A stretch of 36,067 nt of DNA from an uncultured Clostridia bacterium (GCA_944364075.1 CALVVZ010000008.1:1-36067); one strand, 5' to 3'. Positions 7,741 to 16,938 are shown, counted from the first letter of the stretch. Notes: a model not told the origin generated them from the letters alone. Numbers and translations are program-made.

Positions 7741-9495
7741 ATGATCAAACGTCTCGCGGGAAGCATCCGCGAATTCAAGAAGCCAACGCTTCTCACTCCC
7801 CTGTTGATGATCATGGAAGTCGCCATGGAATGCCTGATTCCCATGATCATGTCCAAACTGGTGGACTATGGCATCAACGCTCAGAATATGCAGCAGATTC
7901 TGTTCTGGGGTTTTTTGCTGGTATGCGCCGCTGCCCTAAGCCTGTTCTTTGGCGCCATGGCCGGTCGAACAGCTGCCGTAGCTTCCTGCGGGTTTGCGCG
8001 CAACCTGCGCCGGGACATGTATGAGAATATTCAGACCTTTAACTTTCGCAGCATCGACAAGTTTTCCACCGCCAGCCTGGTCACCCGTCTTACCACAGAC
8101 GTAACCAACGTGCAGAACGCCTTTCTGGTCATGACCCGTATGGCTTTCCGCTCGCCGGTGATGCTGATCGTTGCCTTTGTGATGACCTTCTCCATCGAGG
8201 CGCGGGTTGCCTGGGTGTTCCTGCTGGTCACGCCCATACTGGCCCTGGGGTTGTTCCTGATTATTTCCAAAGTGCATCCGCTGTTCACCTCCATCTTCCG
8301 CACCTACGACAAATTGAACGCCGTGGTGCAGGAAAACCTGCACGGTATCCGCGTGGTAAAGAGCTTCGTGCGGGAGAAGTTTGAAATCAGTAAGTTTAAC
8401 GGTATTTCCCAGCGGATCTTCAAGGACTTTTCCAAAGCGGAAAAGCTGCTGTCCCTGAACATGCCGCTGATGCAGTTCTGCATGTACGCATGCATGATCT
8501 TGATTTCCTGGGTAGGCGCGCGCCTGATCGTCACCACCGGCGGTGATCCGGTCACAGGCTTCTCCACTGGCGAGTTAATGAGCATGCTCACTTATGTCAT
8601 GCAGATCCTTATGAGTCTGATGATGCTCTCCATGATCTTCGTGATGCTGACCATGTCCCGCGCCAGCGCACAGCGTATTGCCGAGGTGCTGGAAGAGCGC
8701 AGCGACCTGCATGACGGAGAAAAAAACATCAAGGATGTGCCCGATGGCAGCATTGACTTCAATCATGTAAACTTCAGCTACTCCGGCGCCAAGGATCACC
8801 TGAGCCTGAAGGATATTTCCCTGCACATTCCCTCCGGCGCCACGGTGGGTATCCTGGGCGGAACAGGCAGCGCCAAGTCCACGCTGGTAAATCTGATTCC
8901 CCGGCTGTATGACGTCACGGAAGGCAGCGTTTTCGTGGGCGGTCACGATGTACGGGACTATAATCTTGAGGCGCTGCGCAACCAGGTAGCCGTCGTATTG
9001 CAAAAGAACGTGCTCTTCTCCGGCACCATTAAGGATAATCTGCGCTGGGGCAACGAAAACGCCACCGATGAAGAAATGCTTCACGCCTGCCGCCAGGCCC
9101 AGGCTGATGAATTCATCCAGAGCTTCCCCAATCAATATGACACGTACATCGAGCAGGGCGGTACCAACGTATCCGGCGGTCAGAAGCAGCGGCTCTGTAT
9201 TGCCCGTGCGCTTCTGAAGAAGCCCAAGATCTTGATCATGGATGACTCCACCAGCGCCGTGGATACGCGCACGGACGCCATGATTCGTAAAGCCATGCGC
9301 GAGGAATTGCCTGTGACCACCAAGCTGATTATCGCCCAGCGCATTTCCTCCGTGCAGGAAGCTGATATGATTATCGTTCTGGATAACGGCGCAATTTCCG
9401 CCATAGGCACCCACGAGGAGCTGCTCCGCACCTCCCCCATTTATCAGGAAGTTTATTATACCCAGCAGAAAGGAGGCAGCAGCGATGATGAATAA
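7741..9495 (+). CDS. ABC exporter half-transporter, degenerate-site subunit
   Basis: 584 residues: six-helix membrane domain (about 15-305) and a nucleotide-binding domain (about 335-575). Several motifs deviate: Walker A reads GGTGSAKST (373-381) with Ala378 in place of the last Gly; the residue after Walker B Asp is Asp502 (MDDSTSAVD) instead of catalytic Glu; and the switch residue is Gln533 (AQRISS) instead of His. The signature VSGGQ (477-481) is intact. This is the pattern known for the TM287/BmrC-type subunit of heterodimeric exporters, which binds ATP at a non-hydrolytic site. RBS AGGAGG lies upstream; it overlaps the next gene by 11 bases. Substrate unknown, probably a drug or amphiphile. 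Confidence 0.95.
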   Translation: MIKRLAGSIREFKKPTLLTPLLMIMEVAMECLIPMIMSKLVDYGINAQNMQQILFWGFLLVCAAALSLFFGAMAGRTAAVASCGFARNLRRDMYENIQTFNFRSIDKFSTASLVTRLTTDVTNVQNAFLVMTRMAFRSPVMLIVAFVMTFSIEARVAWVFLLVTPILALGLFLIISKVHPLFTSIFRTYDKLNAVVQENLHGIRVVKSFVREKFEISKFNGISQRIFKDFSKAEKLLSLNMPLMQFCMYACMILISWVGARLIVTTGGDPVTGFSTGELMSMLTYVMQILMSLMMLSMIFVMLTMSRASAQRIAEVLEERSDLHDGEKNIKDVPDGSIDFNHVNFSYSGAKDHLSLKDISLHIPSGATVGILGGTGSAKSTLVNLIPRLYDVTEGSVFVGGHDVRDYNLEALRNQVAVVLQKNVLFSGTIKDNLRWGNENATDEEMLHACRQAQADEFIQSFPNQYDTYIEQGGTNVSGGQKQRLCIARALLKKPKILIMDDSTSAVDTRTDAMIRKAMREELPVTTKLIIAQRISSVQEADMIIVLDNGAISAIGTHEELLRTSPIYQEVYYTQQKGGSSDDE

Positions 9496-11422
9496 GGGAC
9501 GCGGCCCCATGCGCGGACAGCCCCTGTCCGGCAAGGCCTTGAAAAAAGTGAACCGTCATACCATTCAGCGGTTGATGCAGTATATCAGCAAATACAAGCT
9601 TCCGTTCATCGCCGTAGCCCTGTGCATTATCATCAGTTCAGTGGCTTCGGTGGTTGCCTCGCGTTTTTTGCAGACGCTGATTGACGATTACATCGAGCCG
9701 CTTCTGGTTCAGCCGGTTCCCGACTTTTCCGGCCTGTCACGGATGCTGTGCCTGATGGGCGCGGTCTATCTTGCCGGCGTGCTGGCAACCCTTCTGTACA
9801 ACCGTATTATGGCCGTGATCGCTCAAGGCACGCTGAAGGAAATCCGGGACGATATGTTCGCCCATATGCAAACCCTGCCTATCAAGTATTTTGATACGCA
9901 TACCTTCGGCGACACCATGAGCCACTTCACCAACGACACGGACACCTTACGGCAGATGATTTCCCAAAGCATTCCGCAGATCTTTGCCTCCGCCATTTCC
10001 GTAATCGCAGTATTCTGCACCATGCTCTCCATCAGCGTTTGGCTGACGCTGGTGGTAGTACTGGCCACGATACTGATCCTGAAAGTAACCGCTAAAATTG
10101 CCGGGAATTCGGGCAAGTACTTCATTGCGCAGCAAACCTCCCTGGCCAGCGTGAACGGCTACATCGAAGAGATGATGAACGGCCAGAAGGTCGTCAAGGT
10201 TTTCTGCCATGAGGAAAAAGCACTGGAAGAATTCAACCGCCGAAACGACGAACTGTGCGACAACGCTACCCGCGCCAATTCCTACGCCAACGTTCTGGGG
10301 CCTGTCAATAATAACCTAGGCCACCTGATGTACGCCATTCTGGCTATCATTGGCGGCGCCATGGCGATCATTGGCGTACCGAACCTTTCACTAGCAGGCA
10401 TGGGCGTACTGACCTTGGGCGGCATTGCGGCCTTCCTGCAGCTGAGCCGAAACTTCATCCAGCCCATTTCTCAGGTCAGCCAGCAGCTGAACAGCGTGGT
10501 CATGGCTATGGCAGGCGCGGAACGTATTTTTGCCCTGATGGACGAAAAGAGCGAAGAAGATCAGGGGTACGTTACCCTGGTCAATGTTCGCAAGGAAAAG
10601 GATGGCACGCTGGTGGAAACGGATGAAAAAACAGGCGTATGGGCCTGGCGTCATCCCCATCAGGACGGCAGTGTTACACTGACGGAACTACGCGGCGACG
10701 TGCGGTTGGCCAATGTGGACTTTGCCTATGAAGAAGGCAAAGAAGTGCTTCATGACGTAACCGTATGGGCGGAGCCTGGTCAAAAGGTCGCCTTCGTAGG
10801 CGCAACGGGCGCCGGCAAGACCACCATTACCAACTTGATCAACCGTTTCTACGACATCGCCGATGGTAAAATTCGCTATGACGGCATCAACATTAACAAA
10901 ATTCAGAAGCCTTCCCTGCGGCGCAGTCTGGGCATAGTGCTTCAGGATGTGAATCTATTCACCGGCACCGTCATGGAGAACATACGTTACGGCCGCTTGG
11001 ACGCCACCGACGAGGAATGCAAAGCTGCTGCGCGGCTGGTTCATGCTGACGGATTCATCGAAATGTTGCCTGAAGGGTATAACACGGTTCTTTCCGGCAA
11101 CGGCAGCGGCCTGAGTCAGGGACAGCGTCAGCTGATCTCCATCGCGCGCGCCGCCGTAGCAGACCCGCCGGTAATGATTCTGGACGAAGCGACTTCCTCC
11201 ATCGACACCCGCACAGAGTCCTTGGTACAGAAGGGTATGGATAACCTGATGAAGGGCCGTACGGTCTTCGTCATTGCTCACCGTCTATCCACGGTGCAGA
11301 ATTCCGATGTGATCATGGTACTGGATCATGGCCGCATTATTGAGCGCGGTAATCATGAGGAGCTGATTGCCAAGAAAGGTACGTATTATCGTCTCTATAC
11401 CGGTGCATTTGAACTGGAATAA
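9485..11422 (+). CDS. ABC exporter half-transporter, catalytic subunit
   Basis: 645 residues: six-helix membrane domain (about 35-340), a linker insertion (about 352-400) and a nucleotide-binding domain. Walker A GATGAGKTT (439-447), Walker B with catalytic Glu568 (ILDEATSSID) and switch His599 (AHRLST) are canonical, whereas the signature is LSQGQ (543-547) rather than LSGGQ. This is complementary to the preceding subunit: its signature faces the degenerate site, while its own Walker motifs pair with the partner's intact VSGGQ. The two genes therefore encode one TM287/288- or BmrCD-like heterodimer. GGAGG precedes the start by eight bases inside the upstream gene. Two hairpins follow the stop. 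Confidence 0.96.
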   Translation: MMNKGRGPMRGQPLSGKALKKVNRHTIQRLMQYISKYKLPFIAVALCIIISSVASVVASRFLQTLIDDYIEPLLVQPVPDFSGLSRMLCLMGAVYLAGVLATLLYNRIMAVIAQGTLKEIRDDMFAHMQTLPIKYFDTHTFGDTMSHFTNDTDTLRQMISQSIPQIFASAISVIAVFCTMLSISVWLTLVVVLATILILKVTAKIAGNSGKYFIAQQTSLASVNGYIEEMMNGQKVVKVFCHEEKALEEFNRRNDELCDNATRANSYANVLGPVNNNLGHLMYAILAIIGGAMAIIGVPNLSLAGMGVLTLGGIAAFLQLSRNFIQPISQVSQQLNSVVMAMAGAERIFALMDEKSEEDQGYVTLVNVRKEKDGTLVETDEKTGVWAWRHPHQDGSVTLTELRGDVRLANVDFAYEEGKEVLHDVTVWAEPGQKVAFVGATGAGKTTITNLINRFYDIADGKIRYDGININKIQKPSLRRSLGIVLQDVNLFTGTVMENIRYGRLDATDEECKAAARLVHADGFIEMLPEGYNTVLSGNGSGLSQGQRQLISIARAAVADPPVMILDEATSSIDTRTESLVQKGMDNLMKGRTVFVIAHRLSTVQNSDVIMVLDHGRIIERGNHEELIAKKGTYYRLYTGAFELE

Positions 11423-11448
11423 TGGTCATAGAATCGAATATAAGAAGG

Positions 11449-11523
11449 GGGCTGTTGCAGCAGCCCTAAACTGTAAAAAAACTCAGAAAGGTGTAGGAGG
11501 GGCTGCGGTCCCTCCTACTTTTA
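11449..11523 (+). terminator. Tandem hairpins ending the ABC operon
   Basis: A first stem GGGCTG/CAGCCC (11449-11454, 11461-11466) lacks a U-tract. A second, GTAGGAGGG/CCCTCCTAC (11493-11501, 11510-11518) with an 8-base loop, is followed by UUUUA and is a good intrinsic terminator. Confidence 0.8.
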
Positions 11524-11661
11524 TGTGCATCCAACGGCTTTGCCGACTGGACGGGACATTGTTTTTGCTTTCAAAATCAATTGCTTACAGATTCGGGCAA
11601 CCTCTGTGGTACGTGGGTGCAGACGAGAACTTGGACTGAATATACGCAGAAATATAGGTAC
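11524..11661. other. Intergenic stretch between the exporter operon and the IS
   Basis: No gene that I recognise. Short open frames exist in both directions but none has a credible ribosome binding site or family resemblance. Together with the terminator region before it and the IS leader after it, 11423-11740 is free of genes. Confidence 0.6.
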
Positions 11662-12888
11662 TGTCAAGAGTTGGACCTGTTGACAAAATCTTCGGAGGCA
11701 TGGTTCCTAGTGTATAATGGGGGCAAAGGAGGGGTGATGTATGATGGGACGGCAAAGTGGTCAAATGAGTATGATCATTCTTGATTTATCAGAATTGATT
11801 CCAGAAAATCATTTGCTTCGAAAAATCAATCAGATGATTTCGTTTGACTTTATTTACGATATTGTAGCGCCATACTACCCCACAAATGGCCGCCCATCTG
11901 TTGACCCTGTCAGTATGTTTAAAATGCTGTTGGTGGGATATCTTTACGGCGTCAAGTCAGAACGCCGTTTGGTGCAGGAAGTTCAATTGAATATTGCATA
12001 TAGATGGTTCTGCGGCTTTGAACTGACAGATAAGATTCCAGACCACTCTACATTCAGCAAAACACGCCTGCGCAAATGGAATGAGAGTCGCTTGTTTCAA
12101 GAGGTGTTTTGGGAGATCATCCGACGCTGTGTAAAGAGTGGCTTGGTAGATGGAAAAGAACTGGCTGCTGATGGAACTTACCTTCCAGCCAACGTTTCTA
12201 AAGACAGTTGGATGGATACAGAAGTGGAAGCCGAGTTCAGTATGCAGAGCTATCTGGATCGCTTGGATGAAGAACTTTCTAAACAGCCAGGCTTCAAAAG
12301 ACCTCCGGCCAAGACGATCAGAAAGCGTCGCACTACCAGTAAAACTGACCCGGACAGTGGTTGTATCCATCACGGAAAAAAGAGCGGAATTGGATACCTG
12401 ATGGAAACTACAGTAGACTGTAAATATGGAATTATAACCGGTGTGGATGTGTATCCGGCAAATGAAAAAGAAAGTTTGCTGGTTTTACGGCATCTGGAGC
12501 GGCAGATTCAAAACGGGGTCCCGATGCAAAACATTGCAATTGGAGGGGATGGGATGATTGAATTGCTTCGAACTATCCCATCAGCATACGTGCTTTCCGT
12601 TACTCCTGATCGCGGGAAAGAGTTCTCATTTCATGAGCAGGTAACCGATGCAATGAACGGTATGCCCTTCTACTTTCCAAAGCCCCATGCTCCATGGGAA
12701 CGCGGCACAAACGAAAACACAAACGGTCTTATCCGTGAATACTGCCCCAAGTCTGTTGATATGGAGAACTTCGGCGAGGGACAGATAGCATCCTTCATCG
12801 CCAAACTCAACCGTCGTCCGCGCAAATGCCTCGGCTGGAAGTCCCCTTTTGAGGTTTTCTTCAATACGCTGTTGCACTTGACTTGACA
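11662..12888 (+). mobile_element. Insertion sequence with hybrid IS1182/IS30-type transposase
   Basis: One transposase gene bounded by a short inverted match, TGTCAAG (11662-11668) and CTTGACA (12882-12888). The terminal similarity is weak (about seven bases), as would be expected if the left end comes from an IS1182-type and the right end from an IS30-type element. No convincing target duplication was found. The ends are approximate. Confidence 0.6.
11741..12886 (+). CDS. Chimeric transposase (IS1182-like N-terminus, IS30-like C-terminus)
   Basis: 381 residues. Residues 1-271 follow the IS1182-type pattern: LDLSELIPENHLLRKI, GRPSVDPVSMFKMLLVGYLYG, then IPDHSTFSK and the first catalytic Asp in AADGTYLPANVSK, ending at IAIGGDG. 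From residue 272 (Met codon at 12554) the text switches to the IS30 catalytic C-terminus: SVTPDRGKEF, PHAPWERGTNENTNGLIREY and LNRRPRKCLGWKSPFEVFF, supplying the second Asp and the Glu of that family's DDE set. The frame is kept across the join. The RBS GGAGGGG is six bases before ATG 11741. Whether the hybrid is active is doubtful; recombination between two elements, or an assembly join, are the explanations. Confidence 0.85.
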   Translation: MMGRQSGQMSMIILDLSELIPENHLLRKINQMISFDFIYDIVAPYYPTNGRPSVDPVSMFKMLLVGYLYGVKSERRLVQEVQLNIAYRWFCGFELTDKIPDHSTFSKTRLRKWNESRLFQEVFWEIIRRCVKSGLVDGKELAADGTYLPANVSKDSWMDTEVEAEFSMQSYLDRLDEELSKQPGFKRPPAKTIRKRRTTSKTDPDSGCIHHGKKSGIGYLMETTVDCKYGIITGVDVYPANEKESLLVLRHLERQIQNGVPMQNIAIGGDGMIELLRTIPSAYVLSVTPDRGKEFSFHEQVTDAMNGMPFYFPKPHAPWERGTNENTNGLIREYCPKSVDMENFGEGQIASFIAKLNRRPRKCLGWKSPFEVFFNTLLHLT

Positions 12889-12984
12889 ATTCAAGATAAT
12901 GAAAAAATGTTGCCAAATCGTTGCCACGAAGGGCCTTAACCCTTCAAAAACCCAGTCATATCAGGCTTTTCCGGGTCTCTGAAA

Positions 12985-12996
12985 TCATTCCCACTC
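12985..12996. repeat. Left copy of guaA-end sequence (candidate attL core)
   Basis: TCATTCCCACTC matches 11 of 12 bases of the guaA 3' end at 24182-24193 in the same orientation. Read in the guaA direction it is GAG TGG GAA TGA, i.e. the codons Glu-Trp-Glu-stop that end GuaA. The 3' end of guaA is a known integration target for tyrosine-recombinase islands. Confidence 0.65.
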
Positions 12997-13095
12997 GGCA
13001 AGATTACTCAATTTCTAAGCAAATTGGTTTAGAAATATGTCTTTTAAATCCGGTTTTATCCTCCTCATGGAGGACGTTTTTCATTATAGCACAGT

Positions 13096-13123
13096 TTTCA
13101 GTATCGCGCCAGTATCGCAGGCA
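13096..13123. repeat. Second direct repeat near element borders, left copy
   Basis: TTTCAGTATC, four bases, CAGTA, then GCAGGCA. The same three blocks in the same order occur at 24102-24127. Similarity continues more loosely (AGGAC then AAATC). Candidate attachment or integrase arm-binding sequence. Confidence 0.5.
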
Positions 13124-13128
13124 TTTTA

Positions 13129-13993
13129 TCAGGACATGGAAATCATGATCCAATAACTGAAGTTGTTGGAGCCTTCACGCTTGATCTTTCCCTTTTCTTT
13201 GAGAGAAGCGCTGAGGCGGCATACCTGACGTTCTCCCAAGCCGGGCTGCTGTGCTATGAGGGGGATGGTCATGCGAGGATCTTCCCTCAGCAGTGCAAAA
13301 AGTCGCTCCTCTGACGAAGGATGGATAGAGAAACTGCGCTGCTTCGCATCAACATTTTTCAGCGCTTCCAAAATCATTTCAAACATAAATTTGATGAAGA
13401 CTGCTGTGTATTGGCGGCATTCAATGTCACATAATAATCTACTTGATATGCCAGAATCATTGACTCAACCGACAGATGTGCGAAGACTGGCTCCCATCTC
13501 TGTAAAATAAGCGTCTATCATAAGCAACCGGGATATGGTAGAATAAGGGACCTGTTGACGCTACCACGACTGGTTCTCCTTTGCCGTCCGCGAAAGGAAT
13601 TCATAGTGGAATGCGCTCGAACTAATGACCGGATGGGCTTGAGTGTTTTGTAACCACTCAAAGAGCTGCTGCATGGTTTCAGGCACATATTGTACAGGTG
13701 TTCCGGAATGTATCAGCTGACCTCTCGGATATACGCCAGCTCGCTGATTTTGGAATACTTCTGCGCCTGATACCAATCCTTTGATCATGACACGATGAAC
13801 CTTAGACAAATCGTCAAATGGAATAGGGGTTGAGCACTTGCAGCAGATCATAGGCGCGAAAAGCATTCTGAAACTCCTGCTGAGGTGCTAGCACACGTTT
13901 ATCATTGAGTAAGGCGATGACCTGGTCAAGGGTTAGGTTGCGGTGCTCAATGGCTAGGGAGGAATAGACGGAACAAATGCAGTTGGCGCAATG
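13129..13993 (-). pseudogene. Decayed fic gene (Fic-domain AMPylase-type protein)
   Basis: Pieces of one Fic protein lie in order in several frames. First (13993-13816): SSLAIEHRNLTLDQV, LLNDKRVLAP, AYDLLQVLNPYS, the usual Fic N-terminal region. Second (13866-13561): DDLSKVHRVMIKGLV, GVYPRGQLIHSGTP, ISSSAFHYEF. Then the catalytic stretch, normally HPFxDGNGR, is reduced to PFADGKGE after a short frame-breaking deletion. Next, PLFYHIPV is separated from ESMILAYQVDYYVTLNAANT by a 59-base insertion flanked by GGTTG. Finally (13386-13129) FMFEMILEALKN and a winged helix ending in YWIM. Fic genes often sit in restriction-modification loci. The gene cannot make an active enzyme. Confidence 0.85.
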
Positions 13994-14082
13994 CTATTGA
14001 GATTGCACACTTTTATTCGAATGCAAGATACTCTTTTTGCAAATATTCGGTTTTCAAAACGATTGTGACAGATTGTTAATCA

Positions 14083-15468
14083 CTAAGCACCCTGGAGCTT
14101 AATTTCAATAATCTCTTTTTGAGTATCCTTGTCTATTGCAATTTTGAAATCATCACCTAGTGTAATTGAAAAATCAAATCCCTTGTCTTCCGTAGTGATA
14201 GAACCTGTTCCGTTTTCTACCGCTTCTGCATCTCCTTGCTGAAGTTTGAGCTTAGCGGAAAACCATCCGCGCAATGAGATTTTTCCTTTTTCAATTTTCC
14301 ACTCGGACAATATCATCTCCGGAAAATCTAGAATCTCAACATAATCTGCCAAATAATCGAAGCACTCCGCTTTATGCTTCTCTGCGTACTCAAAAACTGC
14401 ATTTTCTTGTGTCTGTGCAAATCCTTCTATTTGCGAAATACAGGAAATGCAAATATCAGAAACCTGTTTTAGAAGCAAATATGCAGATTTAAAGATTGCT
14501 TGCCACTCTTCATCCAATGGGCTTATTATTTCATGAAACAAAGCGTTTCTCAGAGCATACACATAATTAGCAAACCAGTCCACGCCTTTTGTTGCAATTA
14601 GCTGTGCATATTCTTCTTGGTATGACTTATATATGTTTTCTCGCTCTAAACGGCCAAACCCATTAAACGGAATCTGGTAAATGATTGCATAAGAGTTCGG
14701 TGCAATCAGCGGATCCACTTCGTGAGGATATTTGTAGTTGTATTCAAATCTGAGACGAAGTGCTGTTTCCAATCGCAAACAGGCATCTTTAATTTTCCCG
14801 GTTACTGTTTGGTTGAACCCCTGCTTCGGGAGTGTTATATCAATATAATGTCGAAGTGTGCCTGTTATCTCACTCATTACCGCATCATAAAAGTCACGCA
14901 TAAATTGCGTTTCATTTATAACGAGGTCTTGATGCCTATGCTTCTCCACCGTGGAACAAACAATTGGACGAAGATCAATTTCTTTTTTTATGCTTTCGTT
15001 ATACTTTGTTGTGCGGAATTGGCCGGATATACCCAGGTAGAATTTCAGAATGTGTTTATCTATAATATGTAGGTTTGCTTGATACCTTTCCTTCACATTT
15101 CTATCTTTATCCAAATCAATCGTCTTCTCTTCATAAGAGAACTCCCGATTGATTTGGAAAAAGGTCTGAAAGAAATACTGGGGAAAAACATCCATTACCT
15201 TACGCATGCTGATCGGGTACATCGACAACAGCTCTTGGGCAAAATCATCCGTATTGATGTTCTTTTGTACAATGGGCATAATGCCTTCTTTATAAGCATT
15301 CAGAAAAGGCTTGTCGCCTCGAGGCATACCCTCTTGCGTAAAAACCTTAACATCCGGATTTAATTCTCTCAAAACTGCAATAAATGTAAACCATGTTTTG
15401 ATGAACAGCGTGACAAAGTCAGATTCGGTAATTGCTTTCCATTGCTCATGTTTTCTCTTTACTTGCAT
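14083..15468 (-). CDS. Unknown protein of the RM operon with HEPN-like RNxxxH motif
   Basis: 461 residues that I do not recognise as a known family. The start lies one base after the hsdS stop, so it is surely co-transcribed with hsdS. The protein is largely helical and rich in aromatic and charged residues. At residues 307-312 it reads RNALFH, which fits the R-x4-6-H signature of HEPN ribonucleases and lies between two helical segments (GVDWFANYVYAL before; EWQAIFKSAYLLLKQVSDIC after). The last 75 residues look like a beta-rich domain (KGKISLRGWFSAKLKLQQGD, then DFSITLGDDFKIAID). A HEPN toxin or accessory effector guarded by the RM system is an inference from this motif and the operon. No transmembrane or nuclease PD-(D/E)xK motif is seen. 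Confidence 0.85.
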   Translation of the reverse strand: MQVKRKHEQWKAITESDFVTLFIKTWFTFIAVLRELNPDVKVFTQEGMPRGDKPFLNAYKEGIMPIVQKNINTDDFAQELLSMYPISMRKVMDVFPQYFFQTFFQINREFSYEEKTIDLDKDRNVKERYQANLHIIDKHILKFYLGISGQFRTTKYNESIKKEIDLRPIVCSTVEKHRHQDLVINETQFMRDFYDAVMSEITGTLRHYIDITLPKQGFNQTVTGKIKDACLRLETALRLRFEYNYKYPHEVDPLIAPNSYAIIYQIPFNGFGRLERENIYKSYQEEYAQLIATKGVDWFANYVYALRNALFHEIISPLDEEWQAIFKSAYLLLKQVSDICISCISQIEGFAQTQENAVFEYAEKHKAECFDYLADYVEILDFPEMILSEWKIEKGKISLRGWFSAKLKLQQGDAEAVENGTGSITTEDKGFDFSITLGDDFKIAIDKDTQKEIIEIKLQGA

Positions 15469-15469
15469 A

Positions 15470-16894
15470 TCACTGTTCCACCTTGTCTTTCAGCCACGCC
15501 AGTGCATCATCTTCTCCCTGCTCGATTGCGATCTCAACGGCCTGCTTTGCATATTCAAGAAGCTGCTTAGATTGGCGGCGAAGAGCAAAGGATTCTTGTA
15601 CCTTAGCAGCAATATCTGTCTGAAACTCTGTATCCAGCACTGGAATAGGAATCTTGGCGATATCGTCATCATAGATGTTGATAATGCCAGTACTACCCAC
15701 AACATAACGATAGATAAGCTCCTGACCAATAGCAGATTGCAGGAATACACACAACACCTCAGGAAGGACTCGTGCAGTTTCTTTTGCCCGGTATATTCTT
15801 AGGGTCGAATCAGTTACAAATCGCTTGTCGCCATCATAAGAGAACAAACTGACCTTTCCAAGAGATCCAACACCCATTGAGGCAAAAACAACATCATTAT
15901 TAGTGACAAATGTACTCTTGTTCTCTACACATGCCTCTTGAGTGAAATAGCTTTCAATTCCATCAATATTTACGCCAGAGTTTGTAAGTTGCTTAGTTTT
16001 TATTACTCCGACATCGCTAACGGTATCTGCATAATTTGAACCAGTACTTTTGAATACATCAAATTCTTTTGGGATACTTGTTGTGGGAAATACATTCAAC
16101 ATAGCCAGGTATGTGTCATACTTGGGCTGATAGTATTCTGCATCCAATCGGCTGGACATTAAGAAACTATGCGCTAACGTCTTGATGGAGTGATTATTGT
16201 TGGGAACTGTTACAGCGGTCCCCAGAAGAGTCTCGATCTGAGTTTCGGCTTCGGAGTAGATATGCTTTGCACAACTTATACTCTCCAATGCTTTGGTAAT
16301 CAGCAGCTCCGTTCTTTTAGATAATTCATCGGAAAACAACGGTATATCAAGCGTTTTTAAGTCATCAAGATTCAACCCTTTTTGGATAGCTCCACGCTCT
16401 TTTCGACAAAGTAGGCTTTTTCCGTATTTCGAATTAAGGTAGCTCAAAAGATAGAACGGATTCACACTTTTGGCTTTAACTGCTGTGCTTTTACAACTAA
16501 AAATAGCGGGGATTTCATGTTTTTGAATTATACACGCATTTCCTAATGTGCCCACCACTGATACTAAAATGTCGTTAGCATTTAGTGCATATTTATTGAG
16601 TCTGTTGTAGTCATCTTCTGCCATATACCTTGGGGACGTATCTTGCAACAAAAATGGCTTCACGTCTTGACCTCTAATGTAACGATAATCTGATTGCTCA
16701 ACGTAGGTGCTCGTATCATAGGCAGAACCAAAGGGGCCAATTAAGAAGTCTGCGATTTGAGATAACGGCAAATTGTGATGCTTTGCAATGGCATTTTGAT
16801 ACTGGAGAAACTTTTTTTGATAATACTCTGCATCAATTCTACCAGAGAACTCCAATTCCGATTTCTTAATCTCACTACATTCCAGCCCATCCAT
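15470..16894 (-). CDS. hsdS: Restriction-modification specificity subunit HsdS
   Basis: 474 residues with the two-fold internal repeat of S subunits: SGRIDAEYYQKKF at about residue 18 and SSRLDAEYYQPKY at about 248 open two target-recognition domains, each followed by a helical spacer (EAETQIETLLG in the middle, RRQSKQLLEYAKQAVEIAIE at the end). It should read a bipartite DNA site for the methyltransferase. The start is taken at ATG 16894, with a TTG just before it; only a weak AAGG precedes. In the same frame no stop occurs back into the end of hsdM, where seven T residues lie, so a fused M-S product through -1 slippage is possible. It is followed after one base by the HEPN-like gene. Confidence 0.93.
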   Translation of the reverse strand: MDGLECSEIKKSELEFSGRIDAEYYQKKFLQYQNAIAKHHNLPLSQIADFLIGPFGSAYDTSTYVEQSDYRYIRGQDVKPFLLQDTSPRYMAEDDYNRLNKYALNANDILVSVVGTLGNACIIQKHEIPAIFSCKSTAVKAKSVNPFYLLSYLNSKYGKSLLCRKERGAIQKGLNLDDLKTLDIPLFSDELSKRTELLITKALESISCAKHIYSEAETQIETLLGTAVTVPNNNHSIKTLAHSFLMSSRLDAEYYQPKYDTYLAMLNVFPTTSIPKEFDVFKSTGSNYADTVSDVGVIKTKQLTNSGVNIDGIESYFTQEACVENKSTFVTNNDVVFASMGVGSLGKVSLFSYDGDKRFVTDSTLRIYRAKETARVLPEVLCVFLQSAIGQELIYRYVVGSTGIINIYDDDIAKIPIPVLDTEFQTDIAAKVQESFALRRQSKQLLEYAKQAVEIAIEQGEDDALAWLKDKVEQ

Positions 16895-16938
16895 CAAAGC
16901 CTTGTACTTGGCTTTGCCGAAAGGTTCAACGGATGGGC

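Larger units (their letters stand above)
12889..13128. other. Non-coding junction between the IS and the guaA-type island
   Basis: No gene seen. It contains the left copy of the guaA-end sequence (12985-12996) and, on the minus strand, a TGC-TATAAT extended -10 (13083-13088) followed by a 6-bp hairpin TCCTCC/GGAGGA (13059-13074) that would hide a Shine-Dalgarno-like sequence. This may be a leftover promoter and leader of an element gene that is no longer present. Confidence 0.5.

Noticed and set aside
8575..9534. Long antisense open frame over the first ABC gene
   Set aside because: Shadow of a gene with complete ABC motifs; composition (Gly/His-rich) is typical of antisense translation.
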